32,090 nt of DNA from Chara braunii. Its lineage: Eukaryota > Streptophyta > Charophyceae > Charales > Characeae. Below, in pieces: positions 9,390 to 17,702 of the stretch (within the stretch, counting starts at the first letter, position 1; each line of letters begins with the position of its first letter). The notes beneath the pieces were generated by a model that was not told the origin of the DNA, made no database searches, and saw only the letters and a list, made by a program, of their open reading frames with translations. Location of the stretch: the NCBI GenBank assembly GCA_003427395.1, contig BFEA01000231.1:1176428-1208517 (forward strand). Direction: 5' to 3'. A program made the position numbers and the translations under genes.

Positions 9390-9863
9390 AAGAGTTGCTC
9401 CTATCATTATTGTGATAGGAGCTAGCCTAGTAGGTTACCACACCAGACTCTTACCCGACGGATATCGGGAACGAGCCCAACTGCAAGCATCCTACTGGGC
9501 CAGCTCCTTTTGGAGCAACCCAGCCTTTTGGAGCGGCCGTTTTCGGTTGTGCGATCGCTGAGATCGTGTGGTTGAAAACAGCCGCGTGAAGAACTGCATG
9601 GCTCTGCGCAAGAACAACATGGATAGTAGAGTTGCCCCTACTATAGTCGTAGTAGGAGCCAGCCCGATAGGTTAGCACGCTAGGCTTTCACCTCGCTGAT
9701 GTGGGGATCGAATTTGTGCACTACTGTAGGCTGGCTCCTCTTGGAGCAGCCAGTTGGGCTGGCGCGGCCGACTTCGGCCGCGCGATCGACGAGATCGCCT
9801 GACTGAAATCAGCCGCGCGGATTCCAGCATGGGCCATGTGCAAGGATGAAACGCATAGATCAA
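9390..9863. repeat. 237-bp tandem duplication with conserved hairpins
   Basis: Unit A (about 9390-9626) and unit B (about 9627-9863) are diverged in sequence but keep the same folded plan. The opening stem is GCTCCTATCA/TGATAGGAGC at 9397-9422 in A and the corresponding CCCTACTA/TAGTAGG stem at 9634-9659 in B. Later in each unit there is a GCTCC...GGAGC stem and a GGCCG/CGGCC-type stem before a GATCG palindrome. Several differences between units occur on both arms of a stem, so pairing is kept. No protein is predicted. Confidence 0.65.
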
Positions 9864-10449
9864 GAAGTGTCCGAGTTTTTAATTTTTAATTTTTTTTATT
9901 GTTTTTGGGAAAAAAAAAAAGAGAGAAAAAAAGGGGGGAGAGGTGAAGAACTTATCTACCCCGCATCTGGACGTGCAAGCACCCAGATACGGTCTCCATA
10001 GAAGTGTGTAGGGAATCGAGATTGAACTGCTTTTCCGCATCTCCGCCAAAAACACATCCAGATTCAGGAGCTTAGCCCAATTCTCTTTGCTAGTGGAACC
10101 ATGCCCTTGGGGGATGGTTGCTCGTGGCTGAAAAGCCACGAGACCTGACGTGCCCGTTGGCTGTAGCCGACGGGAAGATAAAAAAAAAAAGAAAAAAAAA
10201 AAAGGGACAACTACCTAAAACTGAAGTGCCATTTGGCGCTCTTCGAACTGCCTGGGGCACTTCAGCCCCAGTGCATCTGGTAGTCACCCGTGGAAACGGG
10301 TGACCGTTTTCTGCAGGAGGTAAGTTTGACTGTTTTCTTATTTCTTTTATTTTTTTTAGATTTTTGTTAGATTTTTTTCTTTTAGATTCTTTTTAGATTT
10401 TTTAGATTCTTTGTTTTTTCTTTTTGTTGTTCTTTTGGGGCACTGAGCG
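9864..10449. repeat. Non-coding: A-tracts, T-rich run and perfect hairpins
   Basis: Two A-tract blocks (about 9910-9940 and 10175-10205), a T-rich stretch (10335-10435) and several stems: CTCGTGGCT/AGCCACGAG with a GAAA loop at 10121-10142, CCCGTTGGCT/AGCCGACGGG just after 10150, and GTCACCCGT/ACGGGTGAC at 10283-10304. The text around 10050-10100 resembles 1040-1090 in the 5' flank. No gene is seen. Confidence 0.6.
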
Positions 10450-10472
10450 CCCGTTCGTCTTGGACGAACGGG
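10450..10472. other. Perfect 10-bp hairpin next to hammerhead
   Basis: CCCGTTCGTC and GACGAACGGG pair perfectly around a three-base loop. The stem lies ten bases from the end of the hammerhead ribozyme. Its role is unknown. Confidence 0.75.
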
Positions 10473-10482
10473 TGTGACTGTG

Positions 10483-10541
10483 CCAGACTGTTTCGTCGGA
10501 TTCGCACCGACTCATCAGGAGGCTGGACCTCGACAGTCTGG
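10483..10541 (-). ncRNA. Type III hammerhead ribozyme (complete core)
   Basis: Read on the minus strand all conserved core parts are present. Stem III is a perfect 9-bp helix (CCAGACTGT with ACAGTCTGG), open at the ends, which defines type III. A GUC cleavage triplet has its C at 10532. Stem I is GAGG/CCUC with a UCCAG loop. CUGAUGA lies at 10518-10512. Stem II is GUCGG/CCGAC with a UGCGAAU loop, followed by GAA and the stem III adenine. A hammerhead cleaves its own RNA 3' of the C. Type III versions occur in plant retrozymes, where they process circular or multimeric RNA. Here it is embedded in the non-coding insertion among other hairpins. A transcript of the minus strand is required. Activity is predicted, not shown. 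Confidence 0.9.
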
Positions 10542-10588
10542 GTGGGGAGCAAATGAATCCACCCTCAGAGGTGGAACTATACATCGCG

Positions 10589-10590
<2 letters not shown>

Positions 10591-10659
<69 letters not shown>
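10591..10659. repeat. (TG)n(AG)n microsatellite beside gap
   Basis: A long TG run changes to AG and ends at the assembly gap, which was probably caused by this simple repeat. Confidence 0.95.
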
Positions 10660-10829
10660 NNNNNNNNNNNNNNNNNNNNNNNNNNNNNNNNNNNNNNNNN
10701 NNNNNNNNNNNNNNNNNNNNNNNNNNNNNNNNNNNNNNNNNNNNNNNNNNNNNNNNNNNNNNNNNNNNNNNNNNNNNNNNNNNNNNNNNNNNNNNNNNNN
10801 NNNNNNNNNNNNNNNNNNNNNNNNNNNNN
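10660..10829. other. Assembly gap (170 N)
   Basis: An uninterrupted run of N follows a dinucleotide repeat. Content and true length are unknown. Confidence 0.99.
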
Positions 10830-10941
10830 GGCCGCCTGCACCTGGCACCGTAGGCGTCCGGGTACGGGCGCAGGGCAAAGGGGGAAAAGAAGACCCTGTT
10901 GAGCTTGACTCTAGTTTGACTCTGTGAAATGACTTGGGGGA

Positions 10942-11335
10942 GGGGACCTGCTCGTCCGTTTTTCAAACGACGAGCTGCCCCTGCTTTAGAAAAACGAGGG
11001 GGTAGGGAAAAAAAAAAGAAAAAAGAAGCTGGAAAAAAAAAAAAGGGGAAACGGTCGCGGATCTAGCCGCGGCCTCGGTCCAGATGCAAGTTTAGAAGCA
11101 TCTGGACTATGAATAGACAGCAGACTGTTGGTCTCAACAGTCTGCTAAAAAATGGCTGAGTACAACCATTTCTGGGCTGCGTCTGGCTGTGGGTGAAGGC
11201 CAGATGCATTCCCAGTGGTCTGAACTGGGTTCCCTTCGGGGAACAGCAGTATTTCTGACCCTTGATCGTGATTCCGATCGAGGGTCAGACCCTAATCCGT
11301 GAAATGGCTGAGGCAAAGCAGCTGCCTCAGCCTTT
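10942..11335. other. Dense array of consecutive hairpins
   Basis: Successive local stems with short loops fill this stretch: GCTCGT...ACGAGC near 10949-10975, CCAGATGC/GCATCTGG at 11080-11105, GCAGACTGTTG/CAACAGTCTGC at 11120-11145, GCGTCTGGC/GCCAGATGC near 11178-11208, CCCAGT/ACTGGG near 11211, GTTCCC/GGGGAAC near 11229, a 15-pair stem TCTGACCCTTGATCG/CGATCGAGGGTCAGA at 11254-11289 with one wobble, and GGCTGAGGCA/TGCCTCAGCC at 11306-11332. No protein coding is visible. The density is far above what I would expect by chance. Confidence 0.75.
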
Positions 11336-11595
11336 CTATTGGCTATAAAGGCAGCCAGCAGCCAGCCAGCAGCAAGCATTCTTGACATTGCTGCTGGACT
11401 CTCACTTGTGAGAATGTTGGCTTACTGTCGAGAAGTAAGTGTTGCAGCTGAGTGGAGGTCTGCAAGTGAGGGAGGAGAACTGCTGGAGGTGGCCATAGCT
11501 GTGGAACACAGCCATAGCCGCAGGTGAAGAGAGAGGGAAACGCTGGAGGTTTGCAGGGAGCATGAGAGTGAGGGCAGCCATAGCTGTCGCTGCAC

Positions 11596-12140
11596 TTGGT
11601 GGAGCGCAGGGGAAACTCTGCCCGTTTTGCACGGCAACGGCAGGGTTTTTAGCAAGCGGTGCAGGGGGAACTCTGCCCGTCTTGCACGGCGGTGGCGAGT
11701 CTTCGGCAAGAGGTGCAGGGGAAACTCTGCCCGTTTGGCACGGCAACGGCGGTGCTTTTTGACGGTAACGTGGAAGCGCTGCCGTTTTTTTTTGCGGCAG
11801 CGGCAGTGCGTTCTAGTTAGTGATGCGGAAGCGCAAGCGATTTTTTGCCGCGACAGCGCGGGCTTGACAGCAGTGGTGCGGAAGCGCTGCTAATTTTTTG
11901 CGGCGGCAGCGCAGAGATTTTGGTGGTGACGCGGAGGTGCTGTCGAAATCTTCCGGCGTCGACGGTGTTTTTCTGGCAGCGACGCGGGCGTGCTGCTGAA
12001 CTTTTGCGGCGGCAGCAGCACGTTCTAGGTGGTGACGTGGAAGCGCTTAGACTGTGAGGGGCATTTTGTGGCAGCATGTTCTGGTATAGTTGACAACGAC
12101 GTGGTGGTGCGATTAGTGGCGGCGACGCTGAAACGCCGTT
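11596..12140. repeat. About 55-bp minisatellite, one hairpin per unit
   Basis: Three early units share GGGGAAACTCTGCCCGT and a TGCCCGT/ACGGCA stem (near 11612, 11667 and 11721). About seven later units share GGAAGCGCTGC...TTTTTTGCGGC...GCAGCG (near 11769, 11826, 11880, 11930, 11985, 12037 and 12124). Spacing stays near 54-58 bases. Units differ but keep a GC-rich inverted repeat around a T-rich loop. The frames open across it are products of the periodicity and are not supported as genes. Confidence 0.7.
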
Positions 12141-14279
12141 AGATTACAAGGAGGTGGTTATGTGTTGAGAGGGTGTCGCGGCAAGCGACCGTACGAGGGA
12201 GTGGTGCAGATCGTTTTGCGGGCGACTTGTTGTGACGATTGTCTTTTATGGAGTGTGATTTTACACGGTCTTCTTGAGTGGACCATCTCTCCAACTTCAC
12301 TCAAGGTCAGTTTGACTCAAACCCCTTCACACCTGTGTGAACCTGCACTTTGCTTGACCCTGTTCTTTGGATGTTCACTGAAAAGGTAGAGGAAATGTGT
12401 GTTTGCGCGTGTGAATGGAAGTCTGACGTGAGTTTGAACTTGCATTGTCTTCTTTAAAACTTGTCGTTTGCCCTGATGTGCAAGTAGGTAGAAGGATGCC
12501 CGAAAAAAAAAAAAAACGGGATCTGACCATGTCAATGGCAATGAAGGAATGATGATTGTTTTCCGTCCCTCACATGCATGTTGAAGTGAAGGACAACCAC
12601 TGCAGTAGATGACGAAAAGGAATTTGATCACACAAAGAAGAAGAAAATCAACTTGACGTAGACGTTTCCCGAGGTTACCCATTCTTTCCCGAATGTCCCT
12701 CTCTATCCGTGCCCGTCTGTCTGAATGATTTTCTCCTCTGATCTCCTTTTTCGTCTAGGTTCGCCCTTGACGTCAAGCGATAAAGGGTTGACCGTCTGCT
12801 GTGGTAAGTGCATTTCCTTTCCCTATGAGGCGTCTGAGGCGGGGGTTCGTTGCCTTAGGGGCCGACCCTGTTAAAGTCTCGGAGTGGACCGGTTAGGCGG
12901 GGGGATACCATGCTGTCGTGGTGGAGCCAGCCCGACTTCTGAGATCCGAGGTTCGCTCGGGCGAGGACGAGGGGTATCCCAGACCACCTTCTAGGGGATG
13001 GACGTGTGCTATTCACGGAAGGCGTTAAGTTCTTGGCGGCTCACGTTAAGGCAGGCCGCTATAATTTACCCTTCTAGTGACCATCTTAGGAGCCACAGAC
13101 GAATGGGGAACTGACGCCATAAGAAGCCCAGTTCGTGTTTTCATTAGCTATGGACGGAGTGCATGAAGGCACCACTTTCGCGGGTAGGTTTGCACCGTAA
13201 GAAGTGCAAGCCTGGGGCGGTCAGGCTAGTTGATTAGAAAACGTGACTAGAGCATTGCTTTGAATGTCTTTATGTCGAAAGTCGGTATTTCATTATTTGT
13301 GAAACAGAAAGAGTAATTATTGTCCAGGAGGACAAAGCGACCAACAAAATTTGAAAGTGGATCCTTGACCTTAATGGGGCATCGAATATTCTATTGTTCA
13401 AGACGGTCGCTGACTTGCATAGTGGAAGCCAGATTACTTGCAGATGACATTCACACCAAAGTTAGAGGAAAAGCGTGATCATCATTAAAGCAATAACAAC
13501 CTAACTTTACTTGAGAGTTGGGATGTCAACATTTCTTTGCTAGCAATCAGTGTGGTATGAAATGAAAGAACTTGGCAACGCGTCTCATCAAGTCGAGGGT
13601 TGTGGCAGCCAACCGTCTGGCAGGCAGAGTGAAAATACTTTGGTCAGACGCTATTTAAGCATTGCCTTGTGCATAGGTCATACCTTGATCTTTTGTTGAT
13701 AAGTATTGTTTGAGGTCAAGTCAACCTTTGTAGCACGTATGTTGGTATCGGTTTCAGAAGATAGGTCAATTTGCGTTGACCTGAATCATCTCATGAAAGT
13801 GTTTTGTTTGTTTAACTTTTGATTGTCTTTGAAAGAAGGGACTAAGATCGCTAGAAGTTTTCGTTACGCTTGGAATGTCACGTCCTAGTCGACCGACGTC
13901 GGTCCGATTCCTGGGAGATCAGCGCCCCAGGGACAGACGACGTTCGGGTCCACCTTGGCGTTTAACCATGCGTACCTCGACTGACCTACCTCTGCAATTG
14001 CATCTAAAAACTTTCGCATGTGGGTCGGTAGTTCGGCGGGGATACGTCCCTAAGGGTGGTGACAGCCCCTTAGGGAAGGTAAGTTGTGCCCCGCGAGAAC
14101 CTATCCTGTCGTAGGGGACCGAGGGATGTACAGTTGGCGCACTCGGTCGGAGCGGCGAAGGGTTGACGCGGGTTACCGTGTCGTCACCGAGTTGTCTCTA
14201 AGAGGTTGAAAGTCTAAGTTTCTCCTCCGTGACGCGGCCGGGAGGGCCCTCGCTCACGTGGGGGCCGATGCGCTCGACA
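12141..14279. other. Unassigned right part of the nested insertion
   Basis: I see no gene here. Short open frames have no recognisable content. A palindrome CTTGACGTCAAG lies at 12766-12777. The phrase AAGGGTTGAC occurs at about 12784 and 14158, each near a GC-rich tract with a GCGGGG(GG)ATAC phrase (about 12896 and 14034), hinting at weak internal duplication. The segment between about 13250 and 13860 is plain AT-rich sequence. Confidence 0.5.
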
Positions 14280-14971
14280 CCGGTGCCTACGACTATCACG
14301 CAAGTTCGCGCCTTTTTGGGCCTGGCCTCGTACTACCGAAGGTTTATCAAGGGCTTCGCGGCGATCACGGGACCCCTCACGAATCTGCTGCGAAAGGATC
14401 AACCGTTGATTTGGACGCTGGAGTGTGATCAGGCGTTTTCGAAACTCAAGGCCGCTCTCATTTCGACTCCGGTCCTTATAAGGCCGGATCCCGAAACGCC
14501 TTTCATCCTCATTACCGACTGGCAGCCCGAGGCATCTCGGCGATCCTGGCACAAGTGGGACCAGGCGGGCTTGAGAACGTGGTGGAGTATGCGTTCAAAT
14601 CAGTGCCCGCTTGCAAGCGCAACAACGCCGTGCCAACAGGGAAATGCTACGCAGCGCTTTGGGGAATCAGTCACTTTCGCGCTTACCTATACGGGCGGAA
14701 GTTCACCTTGGTAACCGATCATAAGCCCCTTTTGGCTCTGAAGAAATCGAAGGATTACTCTGGCATGATCGGGCGATGGGCAACGGTGCTGCAGAGCATG
14801 GACTTTGACATTCGTCATCGGAAGCACGAGAGACACGGTAACGAAGACGGACTGACACGACTGCACCGGCCCGAGAAAGTTCCGAAGAATGAGGAGGTGA
14901 TTTCGTGGAATGAACCCGAGAAGGAGAGTGGGCCTCGGTATGGTCAAGTGGAAATCTTGTCGAAGCCGTAA
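14280..14971 (+). pseudogene. pol: RT connection and RNase H domain
   Basis: Pol resumes after the insertion with TTITQVRAFLGLASYYRRFIKGFA, the typical end of gypsy RT, then FSKLKAALISTPVLI and the RNase H opening ILITD (first catalytic Asp). One base is missing near 14535, so the frame shifts from phase 0 to phase +1, continuing as ISAILAQVGPGGLENV.... Later motifs are HFRAYLYGRKFTLVTDHKPLLAL (Asp present) and the closing HGNEDGLTRL (Asp present). The motif that normally supplies the second acid before CYA/CLA reads TGKCYAALW here, without the usual Glu. RNase H would degrade RNA in the RNA/DNA hybrid. The frameshift, and probably the lost Glu, disable it. A TAA at 14969-14971 ends the domain. 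Confidence 0.88.
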
Positions 14972-15212
14972 GCGACACGTGGACCAATTTGTCTGATTCT
15001 ACCCTCTCCACAATTCAGTCCCGTCTCTCCTCCTCTGTCATCATGACTACCCCACCTGCCTCCGCAACCCCTTCTTCTCCTACTAATTCTGCCCCTCTCA
15101 CTTCCTCAGCTTTCTTTGCCACCCTCCCCGATAAATTCTGCTATTTTTGCACGTGTATTGCCCGGGTTTACGGGTCGACTGTCATCCTTTTGAAATTGGG
15201 TTTGTCGATTAG
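14972..15212 (+). other. Spacer between RNase H and integrase frames
   Basis: This Ser/Thr/Pro-coding stretch is followed by a Cys-containing piece (FCYFCTC) in one frame, with stops in the frame that leads into integrase. It may be the decayed remnant of the linker joining RNase H to integrase. No separate gene is supported. Confidence 0.45.
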
Positions 15213-16337
15213 GTAGAATGTGCCACGTGTGTCAATCGTGCGCACGGGGCCTGCGTTCGATATCAGACGAGTAGCAAGGAATGGAGGCGCCCCCTATATA
15301 GAACAAATAAACTCCCCACGGAGGTTCGATTCGAGGCCACCCGTACGGACGGCCCTGAATACGATGAAAAATACCGACGAGTGGAGGTTTGGACGGATAA
15401 AATTTTATTGGCGAAATTAGCGGGATTATCATTGGATCACCTCACCAAACACGACATACGTAGGGCAACCGGGAGATCCCGGGACTATCGATGGATCAAC
15501 GGTCATTTGGAAAAGCGTAAAACTGATGGATCGGGTTCGTGGTTGACGGTTCCCCATCCATTCCAGAGATATGATTGGATCCGATCTGGTCACGAAGAAC
15601 AGGCCGCTCATTTCGCGATACGTGTCACGGAGGCAACTGTAGACCAGAACCGATGGTTCTGGTCCAATATACGAGATGATGTCAAATACATTGTCGCCAA
15701 CTGTCTGGTCTGTGCCGCTGATCGCGCCCCAATACGGGGACCAAACACGATAGTACCAACGAAAGTAGAGTGTCCTTTCCAGCGAGTCAATATGGACACG
15801 ACAGATATCGATGTGCCACCTGGCCCAAACCGTTGCGAATATTCTATCCTTTTAGTATTAATCGACCATTTTTCCAAGTACATTGAAGTTTATCCCTGCA
15901 AGACCCGCAAAGCCACGGAAATAGCCACGTACATCGATCGGTTCCTCTATACCCATCTAGATACGGAAGAAATTCTAACCGACAATGGGTCTGAATTCAA
16001 AGGTGAGGTAGAAGAACTGCTTGCGCGAAGGGGCGTCATGCTCCGACATACGGCACCCCACGTGTCCCAGTCGAGCGGGTTGGCCGAAAATGCCAACCGT
16101 ATGATTAAAACCGCCCTTCGTAGGAACTTAGCGGCACGCGACACTCGTCGGTGGCCCGAGATCGTATATCAGATCGTCGGGATCCACCGGGCCACCCCTC
16201 ACGAGTCCACGGGGCTTACCCCTTTTCAGCTTCGAACTAATAGCCTCCCTTGTGTCGACCACCAGGGTAACTCGGAAATTGCCGAAGCAGGGGGCGTGCA
16301 GCCCTCAAGGCCAAGGCCAAAAGGTACACCGAATTAA
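15213..16337 (+). pseudogene. pol: Integrase (zinc finger and DDE core)
   Basis: The frame is open from about 15213, starting in a small Cys/His cluster (ECATCVNRAHGAC), with a first ATG at 15381. The HHCC-type finger is seen as GHEEQAAHF...YIVANCLVC. The catalytic core shows MDTTDID (first Asp), ILTDNGSEFKG (second Asp) and SGLAENANRMIK (Glu), so the DDE triad is complete. Toward the end the frame shifts at a G-run near 16290; the C-terminal part continues in another phase at 16337. Integrase would insert the cDNA into the genome. The catalytic residues are kept but the frame is not. Confidence 0.92.
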
Positions 16338-16762
16338 TGGAACGGGCCGTCCCGAAGCTAGCCCGAAAAAGGCAAAGGATGACCGAACTGGCCCACGATA
16401 GACAGGTCCGTAGCTACGAGGCTCGGAATGGAAATGTTGGGCCCCAGCATCAATATAAATTAGGGGACCTAGTGCAGGTACGTAAATGTGCACGCGACCA
16501 GAAACTCGCTCCCAAGTTTTTTGGCTGTTTTCGTGTTGTCGAGCTCGGACCCAACAGCGCCAATACGGTGCGCATCACGCCTGAGGCTAGTGCCAGACAT
16601 AGCTCTGTCCCCATCGTCCGGCATACCTCCTACCTCCGTCTTCTCCCTCCTTCTGATCTTCCTCCCTCTTCTTTCTCGGAAAGCGAGGAGAACGACGACG
16701 ATCAAATTCTCTTTCCGCTCTCTCCCTCCTGTCCTTTGTCCCCCTCTCCGCCCTCCCAATGA
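16337..16762 (+). CDS. pol: Integrase C-terminal domain (frameshifted)
   Basis: The product starts ERAVPKLARKRQRM, the Arg/Lys helix that follows the integrase core. It then gives YKLGDLVQVRK and KLAPKFFGCFRVVELG, the GPY/F-type module with GCF in place of GPF/Y. It closes with a Ser/Pro-rich and acidic tail ending SPSPPSQ. No chromodomain is visible, so this is not a typical chromovirus. Its TGA overlaps the ATG of the next ORF in ATGA at 16759-16762. The protein should be the end of the pol polyprotein; only the upstream frameshift separates it. Confidence 0.8.
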   Translation: MERAVPKLARKRQRMTELAHDRQVRSYEARNGNVGPQHQYKLGDLVQVRKCARDQKLAPKFFGCFRVVELGPNSANTVRITPEASARHSSVPIVRHTSYLRLLPPSDLPPSSFSESEENDDDQILFPLSPSCPLSPSPPSQ

Positions 16763-17241
16763 GTTTCATCACAGAGCGGGCTCTTGACGAACAGTTGTTG
16801 CAGCCACGTGGCCACATCTCAGAGATTCGGCAAGTTCGTCACCCTCGGCTCAATACGGATCTTCGGCGTTTGGCGCAATTTTTCTGCGACGTGGGTGTGT
16901 GTGCCGCCGCCGCGTTTCGAATTGAAGGAAGCCCTCAAGCAGTAGTATTTACGGAGGTAATCGCAGCTCATCGGCGAGCGGCTCCCAGAACGAGCCACGT
17001 CACCATGGTTGCGGCGTTCAACGGCGACATCAGCTCGGTCAATCCTCAGTGGCATACCGCGATCTTGACTTCGTTGTGCGAGTGGACGGAGAGGGTGTCC
17101 AACGTGTGGCAGCACGTTCTCGCCCGACCTGGGCACAACCTCATCCCGACCTTTGCACCAGATCTTGGCGACATCCGCCGTTCTCCGCACGAGCGGCCAG
17201 TTGCGATCCCCACCCTTGTCCCCTTCCCACGTCCCCAATGA
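16759..17241 (+). CDS. Accessory ORF A, unknown protein (160 aa)
   Basis: The ATG overlaps the integrase stop in ATGA, and the ORF's own TGA overlaps the next ATG in a second ATGA at 17238-17241. That is an unusual tight arrangement for a eukaryotic element and may point to termination-reinitiation. The product is basic and not repetitive. It includes RRLAQFFCDVGVCAAAAFRIEG, then AAFNGDISSVNPQWHTAIL and LCEWTERVSNVWQHV, and a Pro-rich end. I recognise no family and see no signal peptide or clear membrane segment, so an envelope protein is not supported. The FN...VNPQW segment resembles parts of ORF B and of the LTR ORF. Confidence 0.6.
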   Translation: MSFITERALDEQLLQPRGHISEIRQVRHPRLNTDLRRLAQFFCDVGVCAAAAFRIEGSPQAVVFTEVIAAHRRAAPRTSHVTMVAAFNGDISSVNPQWHTAILTSLCEWTERVSNVWQHVLARPGHNLIPTFAPDLGDIRRSPHERPVAIPTLVPFPRPQ

Positions 17242-17702
17242 ACCACGCCGATCCTCTCGCTCCTCTCTCTATCTTCGGTCTCCCCTCTCTTTTCCCCACC
17301 TTCTGGCAGTCCGATCTTCATCCTTCTCTTTCCTTCTCATTCGAGCCTCTTTCAGTCCCTCTTATCAATCCTGGGCATTGGCGGCTGTGGCGCGAAATTT
17401 TCGACCAGTTGTCCTTCTGCTTGGCCCGAGTACAGGTAACGTGGACGCGAACCAGCGAGCATCCTGTGTGGATCGAGAGTTTGGAACTGCTGATCATACA
17501 GGCTTGGAGGACTAACGTGGAAGGCGATCTTCTTGGCTTTCTCTTTGGATCGGTACAGCCCGGTCGCCGCCAGTTGATTGCGCAGGAGCTCATCGCGCCG
17601 ATCGTGCAATTAGCGGACGATCTCTCGCCCGACATCTATTCGCAAAGTGACGACAATCCTGCTCCGTACGTTCTCGAGCGGTCATTGGATCCGTACCTTT
17701 AG
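17238..17702 (+). CDS. Accessory ORF B, unknown protein (154 aa)
   Basis: It starts in the ATGA overlap with ORF A. The N-terminus is Pro/Leu/Phe-rich (LFPTFWQSDLHPSL), followed by LSVPLINPGHWRLWREIFDQL, VQVTWTRTSEHPVWIESLELL, and a Leu-rich helical region (RQLIAQELIAPIVQLADDL). The order LF..F[WY]...P..S..P[IV].P...W...V.V...T...P......E can also be traced in ORF C, so the two may be paralogues. A TAG at 17700-17702 closes it, but the same phase stays open afterwards through an acidic segment, so the stop may be a mutation. No known function is recognised. Confidence 0.6.
   Translation: MNHADPLAPLSIFGLPSLFPTFWQSDLHPSLSFSFEPLSVPLINPGHWRLWREIFDQLSFCLARVQVTWTRTSEHPVWIESLELLIIQAWRTNVEGDLLGFLFGSVQPGRRQLIAQELIAPIVQLADDLSPDIYSQSDDNPAPYVLERSLDPYL

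Larger units (their letters stand above)
8839..14279. mobile_element. 5.4 kb non-coding hairpin-rich insertion splitting pol
   Basis: Pol coding is broken exactly between ...DAPV and PTTITQ.... The six bases CCGGTG occur on both sides (8833-8838 and 14280-14285), consistent with a target duplication of 4 bp (CCGG, giving TGTCGGG...CTCGACA ends) or 6 bp. The first 35 bases of the insert fold into a stem (TCGGGACAGAAACC against GGTTTCTGCCCGA). I find no RT, transposase or other protein, and no pair of long terminal repeats. Much of the first 3.3 kb is local hairpins, and a hammerhead ribozyme lies at 10483-10541 on the minus strand. The element class is unknown to me. A non-autonomous retroelement related to retrozymes is one possibility, but the length is far above theirs. 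Confidence 0.7.

Noticed and set aside
10402-10966. Frames crossing the TG/AG repeat and the gap
   Set aside because: They consist of dinucleotide-repeat translation and unknown residues.
11402-12077. Overlapping frames on both strands in the 55-bp minisatellite
   Set aside because: Open frames arise from the repeat periodicity; the products are repetitive and match nothing I know.
8839-14279. A standard retrozyme
   Set aside because: Known plant retrozymes are about 1-1.5 kb with short LTRs, a primer binding site and a purine tract. I see none of those boundaries here, only the ribozyme and structured sequence.
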